In this document: positions 1-9,420 of the stretch, piece by piece
How the letters are laid out: the number at the start of each line of letters is the position of its first letter
Position numbering within the stretch: position 1 is the stretch's first letter
Source of the DNA: Leptospira sp. WS92.C1
GTDB taxonomy: Bacteria > Spirochaetota > Leptospiria > Leptospirales > Leptospiraceae
Direction: 5' to 3'
DNA length: 64,000 nt
Assembly (NCBI RefSeq): GCF_040833975.1
Contig: NZ_CP162130.1
Span: forward strand, 1,636,001 to 1,700,000
Notes under the pieces: model-generated
Seen by the model: the letters and a program-made list of their open reading frames with translations, nothing else
Databases searched by the model: none
Told to the model about the DNA's origin: nothing
Position numbers and translations under genes: made by a program

Positions 1-1
1 A

Positions 2-886
2 AAAGAAAATTACGAAATCTTAGTTGTTGATAACGCTTCCAAAGATGGAACTTTTGAAGTAGTTAATGATTATCAGAGAAAATATGGAAAGGATTTGATT
101 CGTTATGTTTACGAAGTAAAGCCGGGATTGGTGCACGCTCGTCACTGCGGCTATAAAAATTCACAGTATGATATTCTTTCCTATACGGATGATGACGCGA
201 TTCTTCATCCTAATTGGCTGGCTTCGATTGCAAAATCATTCGAGTCTTCCGATAGTCCTTCTGCAGTAGGCGGTAAGATTTTGATTCGTTGGAATGAAAC
301 TCCGCCAGATTGGATTTTTCCTTATGAATCTCTATTGGGGAAATTGGATTATGGAAATGAGGATTTTGTTAAAGAGGGACTGTTTATTAATGGTGGGAAT
401 TTTCATATCCGTAAAGAAATTCTAAAAATTTTGGGTGGGTTTAATCCCGATCAAATTGGTGATTGGCTGATTGGAGACGGTGAGACCGGATTGTGCAGAA
501 AATTGCATAAAAACGGCTATATGATAGGGTGGGCACCGAATGCACTAATGGAACATTATCAAGTTGTATCTAAAAACGCTACGAAGGAAGATATCAAAAG
601 ACGTTATATCAACAATGGACGTTGTGAAGTTTATGATTTAGTAGTTGCAAAAAACTCTAAATTCTCTGTTATTTTAAAATATTTTATGAAAACTTCAATT
701 AGACTTCTTGAAAGTTTTCTTGGAATTTTGAAATATTTTTTTCGTGCAGAATATTCAGAACCGAAATTAGGATATTATTTTATTTTTCATTTTTATTTAA
801 CGCAATACCTATATTTTCTTAATCTCAAACTGAACTCAAGATTTCGAAAATTAGTCTACGAAACGAGCTGGCTGGAAGAATCATGA
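2..886 (+). CDS. GT2 family glycosyltransferase (5' end outside window)
   Basis: Transfers a sugar from a nucleotide donor, most likely onto the lipid-linked O-antigen unit at the inner face of the cytoplasmic membrane. The frame is open to the left edge of the window and the upstream part reads EILVVDNASKDGT, the classic nucleotide-binding strand of the GT-A fold, so the TTG at 95 is internal and the true start lies outside. A metal-binding acidic triplet follows (YTDDDAI), and later IGDGETGL, the usual acceptor-side acidic motif. The C-terminus is hydrophobic and aromatic and may sit on the membrane. The stop overlaps the next ATG by 4 nt, so the two are translated together. Donor and acceptor sugars cannot be told. 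Confidence 0.85.
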   Translation, partial: KENYEILVVDNASKDGTFEVVNDYQRKYGKDLIRYVYEVKPGLVHARHCGYKNSQYDILSYTDDDAILHPNWLASIAKSFESSDSPSAVGGKILIRWNETPPDWIFPYESLLGKLDYGNEDFVKEGLFINGGNFHIRKEILKILGGFNPDQIGDWLIGDGETGLCRKLHKNGYMIGWAPNALMEHYQVVSKNATKEDIKRRYINNGRCEVYDLVVAKNSKFSVILKYFMKTSIRLLESFLGILKYFFRAEYSEPKLGYYFIFHFYLTQYLYFLNLKLNSRFRKLVYETSWLEES

Positions 887-1278
887 TAGAACGAATTGAT
901 CACAATGGAAAAATGTATTCCATTATTATACGAAATGAATTTTCAAAGAATGGAATTGAATTTTTTACCCCAGACGAATTGTCACAGCAACTCGCTTATA
1001 TGAAACGTCCGGCGGGCTATAATATCCAACCGCATCATCATAATCCTGTTCCTAGAAGCGTCGAGTTTACGCATGAAGTTCTGTTTATTCGAAGAGGGAA
1101 AGTTAAAGTTAATTTCTACGACGACGATAGACAATATCTGGAAAGCCGAACTCTTTTAACAGGCGATGTAATCTTGCTCGCAGGGGGTGGTCACGGTTTC
1201 GAAATGTTAGAGGAGACTGAGATAATTGAAGTGAAACAAGGGCCCTACGCGGGCGAAAGCGACAAAACTCGATTCTAA
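883..1278 (+). CDS. Cupin-fold protein, probable sugar-modifying enzyme or binding protein
   Basis: A 131-residue single-domain protein with a cupin pattern. The first motif is the histidine cluster PHHHNPVPRS followed by EVLFIRRGKVKVNFYDD; the second is LLTGDVILLAGGGHGFEML. These give a metal-binding jelly-roll barrel. Small cupins in O-antigen loci include sugar epimerases and ketoisomerases of the RmlC, FdtA and WxcM types, but nothing here fixes the reaction. It starts inside the end of the glycosyltransferase gene (ATGA overlap) and is followed 9 nt later by a sugar aminotransferase, so a role in making or isomerising an amino sugar is an inference from context only. Confidence 0.7.
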   Translation: MIERIDHNGKMYSIIIRNEFSKNGIEFFTPDELSQQLAYMKRPAGYNIQPHHHNPVPRSVEFTHEVLFIRRGKVKVNFYDDDRQYLESRTLLTGDVILLAGGGHGFEMLEETEIIEVKQGPYAGESDKTRF

Positions 1279-1287
1279 AATTTAAAT

Positions 1288-2433
1288 ATGATCGAAGATA
1301 AATTTTTACCAGTTTGTGAGCCTTCTTTATTAGGAAATGAAGCAAAGTATGTTTCTGACGCCGTTTCAACGGGTTGGATCTCTTCATCCGGAAAATATGT
1401 TCAGGCATTCGAGACCTCCTTTGCAAATTACTGCAAAGTAGAATATGCAGTCGGTGTGTGTAACGGTACAGTAGCTATACACTTAGCTTTGCGTGCTTTG
1501 GATATTGGCCCCGGAGACGAAGTAATCATTCCATCGTTTACGATGATTTCAACGGCCTTTGCTATTTGTTATACTGGAGCAATGCCCGTTTTTGTAGATT
1601 GTTTGCCTGATACCTGGAATATGGATCCAGATGCGTTTCGTAAAAAAATCACTTCCAAAACGAAAGCAGTGATCCCTGTTCATATTATGGGACTAATGTG
1701 CGATATGGATGCAATATCGAATATCGCGTCCGAATATGGAATCAAAGTGATTGAGGACGCTGCAGAAGCGCATGGAGCGGAATACAAAGGGAAACGATCC
1801 GGTTCTCTTTCTGAGATTTCCTGTTTTAGTTTTTTTGCAAATAAGAATTTATCGACCGGGGAAGGAGGAATGTGTCTCACTCATAAGCCGGAGCTTTTTG
1901 ACAAATTAAGATATTTTAAGAATTTATGTTTTCCTTTGGATGCTGCGAGAGAATATATTCATCAGGATATCGGATTCAATTATAGATTATCGAATTTGCA
2001 TGCGGCAGTTGGTCTTGCTCAAGTGGAGAAAGCGGATGAATATAAAAAAATGAGAAGTCATAATAACATGCTTTATAGGAAATTCTTGAAGGAAGTATCT
2101 GGAATTCAATTTCAAAAAGATTCAGATTCTATTTACGGACATGTTCATTGGATGAATTCTATTATAGTTGATAAAACGAAATTCGGTAAAAATAGAGACG
2201 AGTTGATGGCATATTTAAAAGAAAACCAGATCGATTCTAGGAAATTATTCGCTGGAATGCATAGGCAACCTAGTCTAAAAAAATACGGATGCGATATGTC
2301 TGGCGATTATGCCGCTACAGATTTTCTATCTGAAAACGGACTTTATCTTCCATCGACAAGCAATCTTAAAGAAGCGCAAATTGCGCGGGTTTCCGATACG
2401 ATTTTTAATTTCGCAAACATAAAGGTTTCTTAA
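1288..2433 (+). CDS. DegT/DnrJ/EryC1/StrS family sugar aminotransferase
   Basis: PLP-dependent transfer of an amino group, usually from glutamate, to a keto-sugar nucleotide. At 381 residues it has the normal family length and all landmarks: VGVCNGTVAIHLAL near residue 55, the IEDAAEAHGAEY aspartate motif that holds the PLP ring nitrogen, and the Schiff-base lysine K186 in FFANKNLSTGEGG. C-terminal HWMNSI and LYLPS motifs complete the fold. The stop TAA shares its last A with the ATG of the following methyltransferase. Substrate is unknown; related enzymes make 3- or 4-amino sugars of O-antigens. Confidence 0.88.
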   Translation: MIEDKFLPVCEPSLLGNEAKYVSDAVSTGWISSSGKYVQAFETSFANYCKVEYAVGVCNGTVAIHLALRALDIGPGDEVIIPSFTMISTAFAICYTGAMPVFVDCLPDTWNMDPDAFRKKITSKTKAVIPVHIMGLMCDMDAISNIASEYGIKVIEDAAEAHGAEYKGKRSGSLSEISCFSFFANKNLSTGEGGMCLTHKPELFDKLRYFKNLCFPLDAAREYIHQDIGFNYRLSNLHAAVGLAQVEKADEYKKMRSHNNMLYRKFLKEVSGIQFQKDSDSIYGHVHWMNSIIVDKTKFGKNRDELMAYLKENQIDSRKLFAGMHRQPSLKKYGCDMSGDYAATDFLSENGLYLPSTSNLKEAQIARVSDTIFNFANIKVS

Positions 2434-3218
2434 TGTCACAATTCGGTAAATATTCTGAATATTACGATCTTTTGTATGAAGACAAGGATTATGAGGGCGA
2501 GACGGCTTATGTCGATTCTCTGTTGAAAGAGACTTCACCGGTTTCGTCTTTTTCTCTTCTGGAGTTGGGTTGTGGAACAGGTAAACACGCTATTCTTCTT
2601 GCGCAGAAGGGGTATCAAGTTACCGGTGTCGATGTATCAAAGAAGATGCTTACAGAGGCCGAAGAAAGAAAAAAGACCCTAAGCTCCGAAGCACAACCGA
2701 CTTTTGTATTCGGTGATGTTAGAAGCGTCCGAATTCAAAAGAAATTTGATATAGTCGTTTCTTTGTTTCACGTCATGTCATACCAGACGACGAACAAGGA
2801 CATTTGCGACGCTTTTGAAACCGCTTCGGTTCATTGCAAAGACGGTGGGATTTTTCTTTTTGATGTCTGGTATGGTCCTGCCGTTTTGACTCAGTTGCCG
2901 GAAACTAGAATCAAACGTCTTCGAAGCAAGACTGTCGAAATTACTCGCTTAGCGGAATCGAATCATTTTCCCAATAAAAATTTAGTCGAAGTGAACTACG
3001 AAGTCTGGATCAAGGATATCCAATTGGATCGTGTCGATGTCCTGAAGGAAAAACATCCGATGCGTTACTTTTTCACTCCCGAACTCGAGTTCCTGCTTGC
3101 TAGTTCCGGTTTTTCCATTTTGAAAACAGAAGAATGGATGACCGGAAAAAAACCAGGAACGGATACCTGGGGAGTCGTATTTGTCGCGCAAAAGAATGCA
3201 TCCGTGAAAGCTCAATGA
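2433..3218 (+). CDS. Class I SAM-dependent methyltransferase
   Basis: A 261-residue methyltransferase. The SAM-binding glycine loop is LELGCGTGKH at residues 43-52, followed by the acidic strand end GVDVS and the FVFGDVRSV adenine pocket strand, all as in the Methyltransf_25/11 group. Its place between a sugar aminotransferase and a glycosyltransferase suggests that it methylates an O-antigen sugar or an amino or formyl group on it; this is inferred from position. It overlaps the previous gene by 1 nt and the next by 4 nt, so the cluster is a single transcription unit. The target atom is unknown. Confidence 0.82.
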   Translation: MSQFGKYSEYYDLLYEDKDYEGETAYVDSLLKETSPVSSFSLLELGCGTGKHAILLAQKGYQVTGVDVSKKMLTEAEERKKTLSSEAQPTFVFGDVRSVRIQKKFDIVVSLFHVMSYQTTNKDICDAFETASVHCKDGGIFLFDVWYGPAVLTQLPETRIKRLRSKTVEITRLAESNHFPNKNLVEVNYEVWIKDIQLDRVDVLKEKHPMRYFFTPELEFLLASSGFSILKTEEWMTGKKPGTDTWGVVFVAQKNASVKAQ

Positions 3219-4369
3219 AAATTGCTTTAATCACGACGCATCCCTGGGTAGGTATTTCAACTCCCGTAATTGAGACTGCGAAATTTTTAGCGTCGAAGGG
3301 AGACGAAGTTCTTTTATTTATTCAGTTAGATTCGAATTTGCAGACAATTGGGCTCGGACATCCAGATTTAGATTCTACAAGAATTCAAATAATTCCAGTA
3401 GTATTTCCTTCATTGTTTACAATGATTCAGAATCGATTTCCGGTTTTTTTAAAGGAAATCATAAGTTCCCTTTTTTTTTGGTATAAGTTTCGATCGGTTT
3501 GGAAAAGCGTTTCTTTTTTAATAGGTTACGACCCGTTCGGAATTATTAGAACAGGAGTTATCGCTAGATTTACAAAAATTTCATATATATATCATTCATT
3601 AGAGTTATATAATGTATCATCCTTGGTTTTCAATTTGGCGGTTTGTTTTGTTAAAAAAGCGAAATTTACTTTGATACAGGATAGAAATAGGGCCCGAATA
3701 TTAAGTGTCTTGAGCAAAATAGTAATGAAGGAAATTCTTATACTAAGAAATAGCACTTCTGGCTTCGCGATTAGATCGAAAGAAAATTATTTTAGAAAGA
3801 AGTTTAAAATCGACAGATCAAAAAAAATCGCCTTAGTCACAGGTACTCTATTGCCACTAACAGGGATTGAAGTCATTCTTAAAACGACCTCAGAGTGGCC
3901 TAACGATTGGGTTCTGGTTCTCCATGGATGGGTTCCCGATTCGCAGTTTTTAACACATATTAAAAATGAAATTTCTGAAAATCCCGGTAGAATTTTTTTA
4001 TCTACGGATCTTATTCCTTCGGAGCAAAAGTTTTCGATTTTTCAATCGGTTGACCTTTGTTTTATATGGTATTCACCGGATGACTTGAATCTAAAATATG
4101 CGGCCGGTTCTGCGGGAAAATACTACGACTCTCTTCGATGCGGATTGCCTATGATTGGAAATCAAATACCGATGATGGGGCGTTTATTAGAAGGCGTAGG
4201 AATCGTTGTTCGTAATGAAAAAGAAATAGCTGCTGCGATAAAAAAGATTTCCGCAGATTATGATACGTTTCAAGAAAACGGTTTTCGAAAATTTGAAAAT
4301 TTTGAATTTTCAAGATCATTCGAACCGATTTACGAAAAGATTAATGAAATCGTTGGGCTACGAATGTAA
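3215..4369 (+). CDS. GT4-like glycosyltransferase
   Basis: A 384-residue protein of the GT-B fold. The start is the ATG overlapping the methyltransferase stop (ATGA), giving the N-terminus MKIALITTHPWVG typical of GT4 enzymes; a longer frame upstream only shadows the previous gene. The second half has the usual nucleotide-sugar features: the strand IALVTGTLLPLTGIE followed by a late YYDSLRCGLPMIGN segment in the place of the E-x7-E region. Codon use is more AT-rich than in neighbouring housekeeping genes, as in many O-antigen genes. Sugar specificity is unknown. A 167-nt AT-rich spacer follows. Confidence 0.75.
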   Translation: MKIALITTHPWVGISTPVIETAKFLASKGDEVLLFIQLDSNLQTIGLGHPDLDSTRIQIIPVVFPSLFTMIQNRFPVFLKEIISSLFFWYKFRSVWKSVSFLIGYDPFGIIRTGVIARFTKISYIYHSLELYNVSSLVFNLAVCFVKKAKFTLIQDRNRARILSVLSKIVMKEILILRNSTSGFAIRSKENYFRKKFKIDRSKKIALVTGTLLPLTGIEVILKTTSEWPNDWVLVLHGWVPDSQFLTHIKNEISENPGRIFLSTDLIPSEQKFSIFQSVDLCFIWYSPDDLNLKYAAGSAGKYYDSLRCGLPMIGNQIPMMGRLLEGVGIVVRNEKEIAAAIKKISADYDTFQENGFRKFENFEFSRSFEPIYEKINEIVGLRM

Positions 4370-4536
4370 TTCCGCGATTCTATATTAAAATATTTCAGTC
4401 TTTTTTGTTTACAACACGAGCGAAATCAAACCGTATATTTTAAAAGTTTTTCTTGAAGTAATGAATTTGAACCAAGGAATTTTGAATCGAGTGTTAAAGA
4501 AATTTGTCTTAATAAAGTAAATAGATAGGTGCCACC

Positions 4537-5277
4537 TTGAATTTTGGTAAAAAAATAATTAAAAAATTGTTTAAACATAAAATCAATTCCGATTTTGATC
4601 TCCCGATCGATTTTGAGAAGGATATCGGAGAAATCATCCGTAAGGTTTCTTCCTTTTCCATGACCTCACCCGAGAGACTTTATAGCCTTTTAAAATCCGT
4701 AGATTACGTTGTGAAAAATAAAATCGAAGGCGATATTGTAGAATGCGGAGTTTGGCGGGGAGGAAGTATGATGGCCACTGCGTACCGCTTGATGCATTTG
4801 AAAGCAAGTCGTATGTTGTATTTATTCGATACTTTTGACGGAATGAGCCCCGCTTCTTCCGAGGACGTATCCATTATCGGAGAAAATGCAAAATCGTATT
4901 TAGATTTAAAAAAGAAAACCGAAGATGATACGATGTGGGCATACGCACCGATTGAACGAGTTAAGGAGAATTTATACGGCACTCAATATCCAAAAGATAA
5001 AATCCATTTTATTAAAGGGAAAGTGGAGAATACCTTACCTCATAAAAAGTTAAAAAAAATAGCCATTTTGAGATTGGACACTGATTGGTATAATTCAACA
5101 TTGCATGAGCTGGAAACTCTTTTTCCTTTATTGGTAAAAGGCGGTGTATTGATCATTGATGACTATGGTCATTGGCAAGGCGCTCGAAAAGCAGTAGACG
5201 AATACATCAAACGCAAAAAAGTGAAAATTTTTCTTAACCGTGTCGATTATACCTGTAGATTGGCTATAAAACAATAA
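4537..5277 (+). CDS. TylF/MycF family O-methyltransferase
   Basis: SAM-dependent methyltransferase of the macrocin O-methyltransferase group, which methylates sugar hydroxyls in antibiotics and polysaccharides. Family motifs: ECGVWRGGS at residues 69-77, LYLFDTFDGMS, and LRLDTDWYNST followed by GGVLIIDDYGHW, which holds the metal-binding aspartates. The start is a TTG 4 nt after an AGGTG ribosome site (4528-4532); no ATG or GTG in frame would keep the N-terminus. At 246 residues it has the normal length. Its stop overlaps the next ATG by one base. Probably adds a methyl group to an O-antigen sugar. Confidence 0.85.
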   Translation: MNFGKKIIKKLFKHKINSDFDLPIDFEKDIGEIIRKVSSFSMTSPERLYSLLKSVDYVVKNKIEGDIVECGVWRGGSMMATAYRLMHLKASRMLYLFDTFDGMSPASSEDVSIIGENAKSYLDLKKKTEDDTMWAYAPIERVKENLYGTQYPKDKIHFIKGKVENTLPHKKLKKIAILRLDTDWYNSTLHELETLFPLLVKGGVLIIDDYGHWQGARKAVDEYIKRKKVKIFLNRVDYTCRLAIKQ

Positions 5278-6086
5278 TGCTCGTAAATTTAGGATGCGGA
5301 AATCGTTATCATTCTTCTTGGAAGAATATTGATTTTATAAAAAGCGGGCCGACCGTAATTCAACACGATTTAAGCAAAGGAATTCCGCTCGTCGATTCTT
5401 CCGCCAACGTCGTTTATCACTCTCATATTTTGGAGCACTTTTCTAAAGAAGCGGGAGCCGCTTTTCTTCGGGATTGTTTTCGTATTTTGAAGCCAGGAGG
5501 GATTCTTCGTGTTGTCGTTCCCGACTTGGAGATGATCATCTCTGAATATGGGAAACAGATGGACCTGGCTAGGAAGGGGGACTCGGATGCTGCGAATCGA
5601 TACCAGTGGATTCTTCTGGAGCTCTTTGATCAGGTCGCAAGAAATCGTTCCGGTGGCGAGATGTTGGATTACTGGAAACAGAAAAACATTCCAGCGGAAG
5701 CTTATCTAATCGAACGTTTGGGAGCCGAGGTAAAACAGTTCCTGGATAAAATCAGATCTTCCGATTTCGTAAACGTTCGGATTTTGATGCCGTTCTATTT
5801 TAGAATATTAAGAAAATTGAAATCGTTTTTTCTGAATTGTTTGGGTTATTCGCTTGAAATGGCGGAAATTGGAAAGTTTCGGTTGTCGGGCGAGATTCAT
5901 TATTGGATGTATGACGAGTATTCTTTAAAAGATGCGCTTTTGCAGACCGGGTTTGTAAATCCACAAAAAAGAAACGCAAATGAATCGAATATCGAAAATT
6001 TTAACGATTATCTTTTGGATATAGAGGCAGATGGATCCGTGCGTAAACCGGATTCTCTGTTTGTGGAGGCGCGTAAACCGTTGTGA
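5277..6086 (+). CDS. Class I SAM-dependent methyltransferase (Methyltransf_11 type)
   Basis: A 269-residue protein with the SAM loop right at the N-terminus (VNLGCGNRYH at residues 3-12), the HSHILEHF motif typical of Methyltransf_11 proteins, and CFRILKPGGILRVVVPD. The middle (about residues 120-220) is a helical insertion rich in basic and aromatic residues, probably the acceptor-binding part. It overlaps the TylF-like gene by 1 nt and the next glycosyltransferase by 4 nt. Such proteins occur widely in O-antigen loci; the target is unknown. Confidence 0.8.
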   Translation: MLVNLGCGNRYHSSWKNIDFIKSGPTVIQHDLSKGIPLVDSSANVVYHSHILEHFSKEAGAAFLRDCFRILKPGGILRVVVPDLEMIISEYGKQMDLARKGDSDAANRYQWILLELFDQVARNRSGGEMLDYWKQKNIPAEAYLIERLGAEVKQFLDKIRSSDFVNVRILMPFYFRILRKLKSFFLNCLGYSLEMAEIGKFRLSGEIHYWMYDEYSLKDALLQTGFVNPQKRNANESNIENFNDYLLDIEADGSVRKPDSLFVEARKPL

Positions 6087-7525
6087 AAATATCGATCGTA
6101 GGGACAAACGATATTTCCGGCGGTGCGGCAAGAGCGATGTATCGCTTGCATCAAGGGTTGCTATCGGCAGGTTCCGACTCTAAGATCATTTGTAGATATA
6201 AAAGTAGTTCGGACGCAAGAGTGAAACAGGTTCCGATGTATGGAACACGACAAAGTTTTAAAAACGCATATTCAAACGCTTCCTATGAATTGATACAAGC
6301 TTATATTCAAAAAAATAGAACTTCTCTTTCCAATACTTTATTTTCCTACCCCTATCCCGGATACGATTTGAGTCAGAATTTTGATATCCAATCTAGCGAT
6401 ATCATCAATTTGCATTGGGTCGCTTATTTCTTATCACCCGTAAATTTACGTTCTTTATTGGATTTAAAAAAAACTTTAGTATGGACTCTTCACGACGAAT
6501 GGGCTTACACAGGGGGTTGTCATTATACCGCAGGGTGTCGTCATTTTATGGATAATTGCAGTGAATGTCCGCAAATTCGGACGTTTCATTCTTTGATTCC
6601 CCATTTATCTTTATTGGATAAACTTGATTTGTTGTCCGATCGAATTTCGATCATAGCTCCCAGTCGATGGATTTACAAGCAGGCGAAATCAAGTTCCTTA
6701 TTTAAGAATTCTTTGATTGAATGCATTCCAAATTCCATAGATACTGAATTGTATAATGCTTCTTCGCGAGAACGGAAACGGAAAGAATTTGGTTTTACGG
6801 AGGATACATTTGTTGTACTTTTTGGAGCGGACTCCTTGGTTGAAAAGAGAAAAGGTTTTAAGGAACTTTTGGAAGCGTTTCAATATTGCGACCGGGATTC
6901 GATTTGGAACGATCTCATGAATCAAGGTAAGATCCATGTTTTATTATTTGGACATAGCGCGGAGGAATTAAAAACGCTCAAGATTCCTCATACGAATTTA
7001 GGATCTATTTCAGACGAAACTATTCTGTCGCAAATTTATTCTTCGGCGGATGTTTTTATTCTGCCTTCTTTGGAGGATAATCTTCCCAATACGATGCTGG
7101 AAGCTTTTTCCTGCGAAACTCCCGTGATCGCTTTTCCCGTGGGGGGGATCGTGGACGTGGTGGATGAAAGGACTGGCTACGTCGCAGACGACCTGCATCC
7201 GAAATCATTGGCTCTTAAAATTCTTCATTCTTTGAAAAATGAAAAAGAAAGAAGGGAAAAAGGGAGACAGGGACGAATTCGAATGTTGGAAGAATATTCT
7301 CCCGAAAGACAATCCGAAAGATATCTATCCTTTTTTAAGCTCCAAAAGGATCTGAACAAAAACCAGATGGGATTTTCCGCTTCTACTTATCAATTGGGAC
7401 CTAACGCGAAAAAAGGTTGGGGGGCGATTGTTAAGGAGGTTGGATCGCCTTTTTTTTCTTTGCGTGTGGTCGTTTTGATCGGGAAAAAAGTTCTGTTCAA
7501 AATTCTTAGAGTTCTTTTTTCTTAA
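6083..7525 (+). CDS. GT4 family glycosyltransferase
   Basis: A 480-residue retaining glycosyltransferase of GT-B fold. The N-terminus (VKISIVGTNDISGGAAR) has the glycine-rich acceptor loop, and TLHDEWAYTGGCHYTAGC followed by CSECPQ contains a cysteine cluster often seen in this subgroup. The nucleotide-sugar motif is LPSLEDNLPNTMLEAFSC with GGIVDVVDE after it. The start is GTG inside the previous stop (GTGA). About 60 C-terminal residues are basic and hydrophobic and may touch the membrane. It is the last gene of the first sub-operon; a weak hairpin follows. Confidence 0.88.
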   Translation: MKISIVGTNDISGGAARAMYRLHQGLLSAGSDSKIICRYKSSSDARVKQVPMYGTRQSFKNAYSNASYELIQAYIQKNRTSLSNTLFSYPYPGYDLSQNFDIQSSDIINLHWVAYFLSPVNLRSLLDLKKTLVWTLHDEWAYTGGCHYTAGCRHFMDNCSECPQIRTFHSLIPHLSLLDKLDLLSDRISIIAPSRWIYKQAKSSSLFKNSLIECIPNSIDTELYNASSRERKRKEFGFTEDTFVVLFGADSLVEKRKGFKELLEAFQYCDRDSIWNDLMNQGKIHVLLFGHSAEELKTLKIPHTNLGSISDETILSQIYSSADVFILPSLEDNLPNTMLEAFSCETPVIAFPVGGIVDVVDERTGYVADDLHPKSLALKILHSLKNEKERREKGRQGRIRMLEEYSPERQSERYLSFFKLQKDLNKNQMGFSASTYQLGPNAKKGWGAIVKEVGSPFFSLRVVVLIGKKVLFKILRVLFS

Positions 7526-7557
7526 GAAAATTTTTAAAAAGAATTCTAAATTCATCA

Positions 7558-7576
7558 CCGTTCGAAACGGATTTTG
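7558..7576 (+). terminator. Weak possible intrinsic terminator after the GT4 gene
   Basis: A 5-bp stem, CCGTT and AACGG around a CGA loop, is followed by ATTTTGT. It lies 33 nt past the glycosyltransferase stop and before the start of the WbpB-like gene. The stem is short, so it may only weaken transcription. Confidence 0.3.
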
Positions 7577-7620
7577 TCTTACTATTTGTTTTAAACCTTC
7601 AATTGTTATACAAGGAATCT

Positions 7621-8685
7621 ATGTTAAATTTTGCCTTAGTCGGTTGCGGAAGAATCAGCGTTCGTCATTCGGATCTGCTGGGAAATCAGGCGATCCAGAA
7701 TGCTCGTTTGGCGGCTGTCTGCGATATCGATTTGAAAAAAGCCGAACGTTTAGGACAGAAATACAAGATCCCGGCTTATTCGGATATGCACGAAATGATG
7801 CGTACGGAAAAAATCGACGTTGTCGTCGTATTGACTCCAAGCGGTTATCATGCGGAACATGTCATTCAACTCGCAAAATACAATCAACATATCGTAGTTG
7901 AAAAGCCGATGGCTTTGACCTTGGAAGACGCGGATGCAATGATTCAAGCTTGTGATGAAAGCGGCTGTAAACTGTTTGTAGTAAAACAAAATCGTTTTAA
8001 CGTTCCGGTTCTAAAATTAAGAGAGGCTTTAGAGGCAAAACGGTTTGGCAAATTGGTTATGGGAACCATTCGCGTTCGGTGGTGCAGAACACAAGAATAC
8101 TACGATCAGGATTCCTGGCGCGGGACCTGGGCTTTAGACGGTGGTGTACTTACCAATCAGGCCAGTCATCATATCGATTTGCTGGAATGGATGATGGGAG
8201 ACGTGGAAAGCGTGTTTGCCCGAAGTAACACTTCTTTAGTGAACATAGAAACGGAAGACACAGCGGTAGCGACGATCAAATTTAAAAACGGAGCTTTGGG
8301 AATCGTGGAAGCGACTACCGCTGCGAGACCGGGTGATTTGGAAGGTTCTATTTCCATCCTGGGTGAAAAGGGTTCCGTAGTGATCGGAGGATTTGCGGTG
8401 AACAATATCCAAACTTGGAAGTTTGCTAAAGAGGCGGAGGAAGATAAACAGATCATGGAAAAATATTCCGTCAATCCTCCGAATGTTTACGGATACGGGC
8501 ATCAGGCTTATTACGAACACGTTGTGGACTGTATTATAAATCAAAAATCCGCGTTGGTAGACGGCCTAAAGGGTCGCAAAAGTCTTGAATTGATCATGGC
8601 GATGTATGAATCCATCGAAACCGGTAAAGAAGTTTTCCTTAGATTTCAGCCCAAAGAATGTAAATTAGGGATTCGTAATTCTTGA
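7621..8685 (+). CDS. wbpB: Gfo/Idh/MocA oxidoreductase, WbpB/WlbA-like
   Basis: By family and context this is the NAD-dependent dehydrogenase that oxidises C3 of UDP-N-acetylglucosaminuronic acid to the 3-keto form. The Rossmann loop is VGCGRIS at residues 7-13, the catalytic lysine motif EKPMAL starts at residue 94, and SHHIDLLEW (from residue 182) has the catalytic histidine and aspartate. The start is ATG 7621 with AAGGAA just upstream; a TTG 18 nt earlier is less likely. Its stop overlaps the TTG of the WbpD-like gene by 4 nt and a WbpE-like aminotransferase follows, the same trio as in Pseudomonas wbp and Bordetella wlb loci. The assignment rests on this trio; the fold alone is not specific. 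Confidence 0.8.
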   Translation: MLNFALVGCGRISVRHSDLLGNQAIQNARLAAVCDIDLKKAERLGQKYKIPAYSDMHEMMRTEKIDVVVVLTPSGYHAEHVIQLAKYNQHIVVEKPMALTLEDADAMIQACDESGCKLFVVKQNRFNVPVLKLREALEAKRFGKLVMGTIRVRWCRTQEYYDQDSWRGTWALDGGVLTNQASHHIDLLEWMMGDVESVFARSNTSLVNIETEDTAVATIKFKNGALGIVEATTAARPGDLEGSISILGEKGSVVIGGFAVNNIQTWKFAKEAEEDKQIMEKYSVNPPNVYGYGHQAYYEHVVDCIINQKSALVDGLKGRKSLELIMAMYESIETGKEVFLRFQPKECKLGIRNS

Positions 8686-9290
8686 ACAACGTATCTATCG
8701 CCCGTACGGCCATCATTCATCCTAACGTAGTTTTGGGCGAGAATGTGGTTGTTGAGGATTATTGCATCATAGGAAGTCCATTCAAAGGGTATTCGGGGGA
8801 ATTTACTTATATCGGAGATAACAGCATCATCCGTTCTCACACAGTGATTTACGCGGGTAATAAAATCGGTAACGGATTCCAAACTGGGAACAAGACGAAC
8901 ATCCGCGAATTGAATACGATTGGAGATCATGTCAGCATAGGAACCCATTCTATCATCGAACATCATGTCACCATCGAAGACGGGGTTCGAATTCATTCGC
9001 AGGTATTTGTTCCGGAATTTTGCGTGATCAAAAAGAACGCATGGTTAGGACCTAATTGTGTGCTTACGAACGCAAAATATCCGAGATCTCCCGGAGTTAA
9101 GGATGCCTTAGTCGGCGTCGTCATCGAAGAAAGCGCAAAGATTGGCGCGAATTCTACGATTCTTCCCGGAGTGACGATCGGTAAAAGCTCTCTTGTGGGC
9201 GCCGGATCCGTGGTAACTCGGAATGTTCCGAAAAGGTCGATCGTAAAAGGAAATCCTGCTGAATTTTTGAGAAAGATCGATTATGACTGA
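8682..9290 (+). CDS. wbpD: Left-handed beta-helix N-acyltransferase, WbpD/WlbB-like
   Basis: A 202-residue hexapeptide-repeat protein with repeats running almost the whole length (IIHPNVVLGENVVVEDYCIIG at the start, IGANSTILPGVTIGKSS near the end, then the GNPAEFLRK tail). Such proteins are trimers that use acetyl-CoA. In the Wbp pathway WbpD acetylates the 3-amino group placed by WbpE. The start is TTG 8682 inside the oxidoreductase stop (TTGA overlap), so the two are translationally coupled. A 130-nt spacer separates it from the aminotransferase. The substrate is inferred from neighbours. Confidence 0.8.
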   Translation: MNNVSIARTAIIHPNVVLGENVVVEDYCIIGSPFKGYSGEFTYIGDNSIIRSHTVIYAGNKIGNGFQTGNKTNIRELNTIGDHVSIGTHSIIEHHVTIEDGVRIHSQVFVPEFCVIKKNAWLGPNCVLTNAKYPRSPGVKDALVGVVIEESAKIGANSTILPGVTIGKSSLVGAGSVVTRNVPKRSIVKGNPAEFLRKIDYD

Positions 9291-9420
9291 TTTGAAAAGT
9301 CCGACTCGATTCTCGATCGTTTTGGAGATATACTTTTTTTGGAAACAAATCGGCGCGACTTTTCTGAAAACGTACATTTTTGCAATCTAAATAGAATCAA
9401 TTTTAAGTTAGAGAAATAGA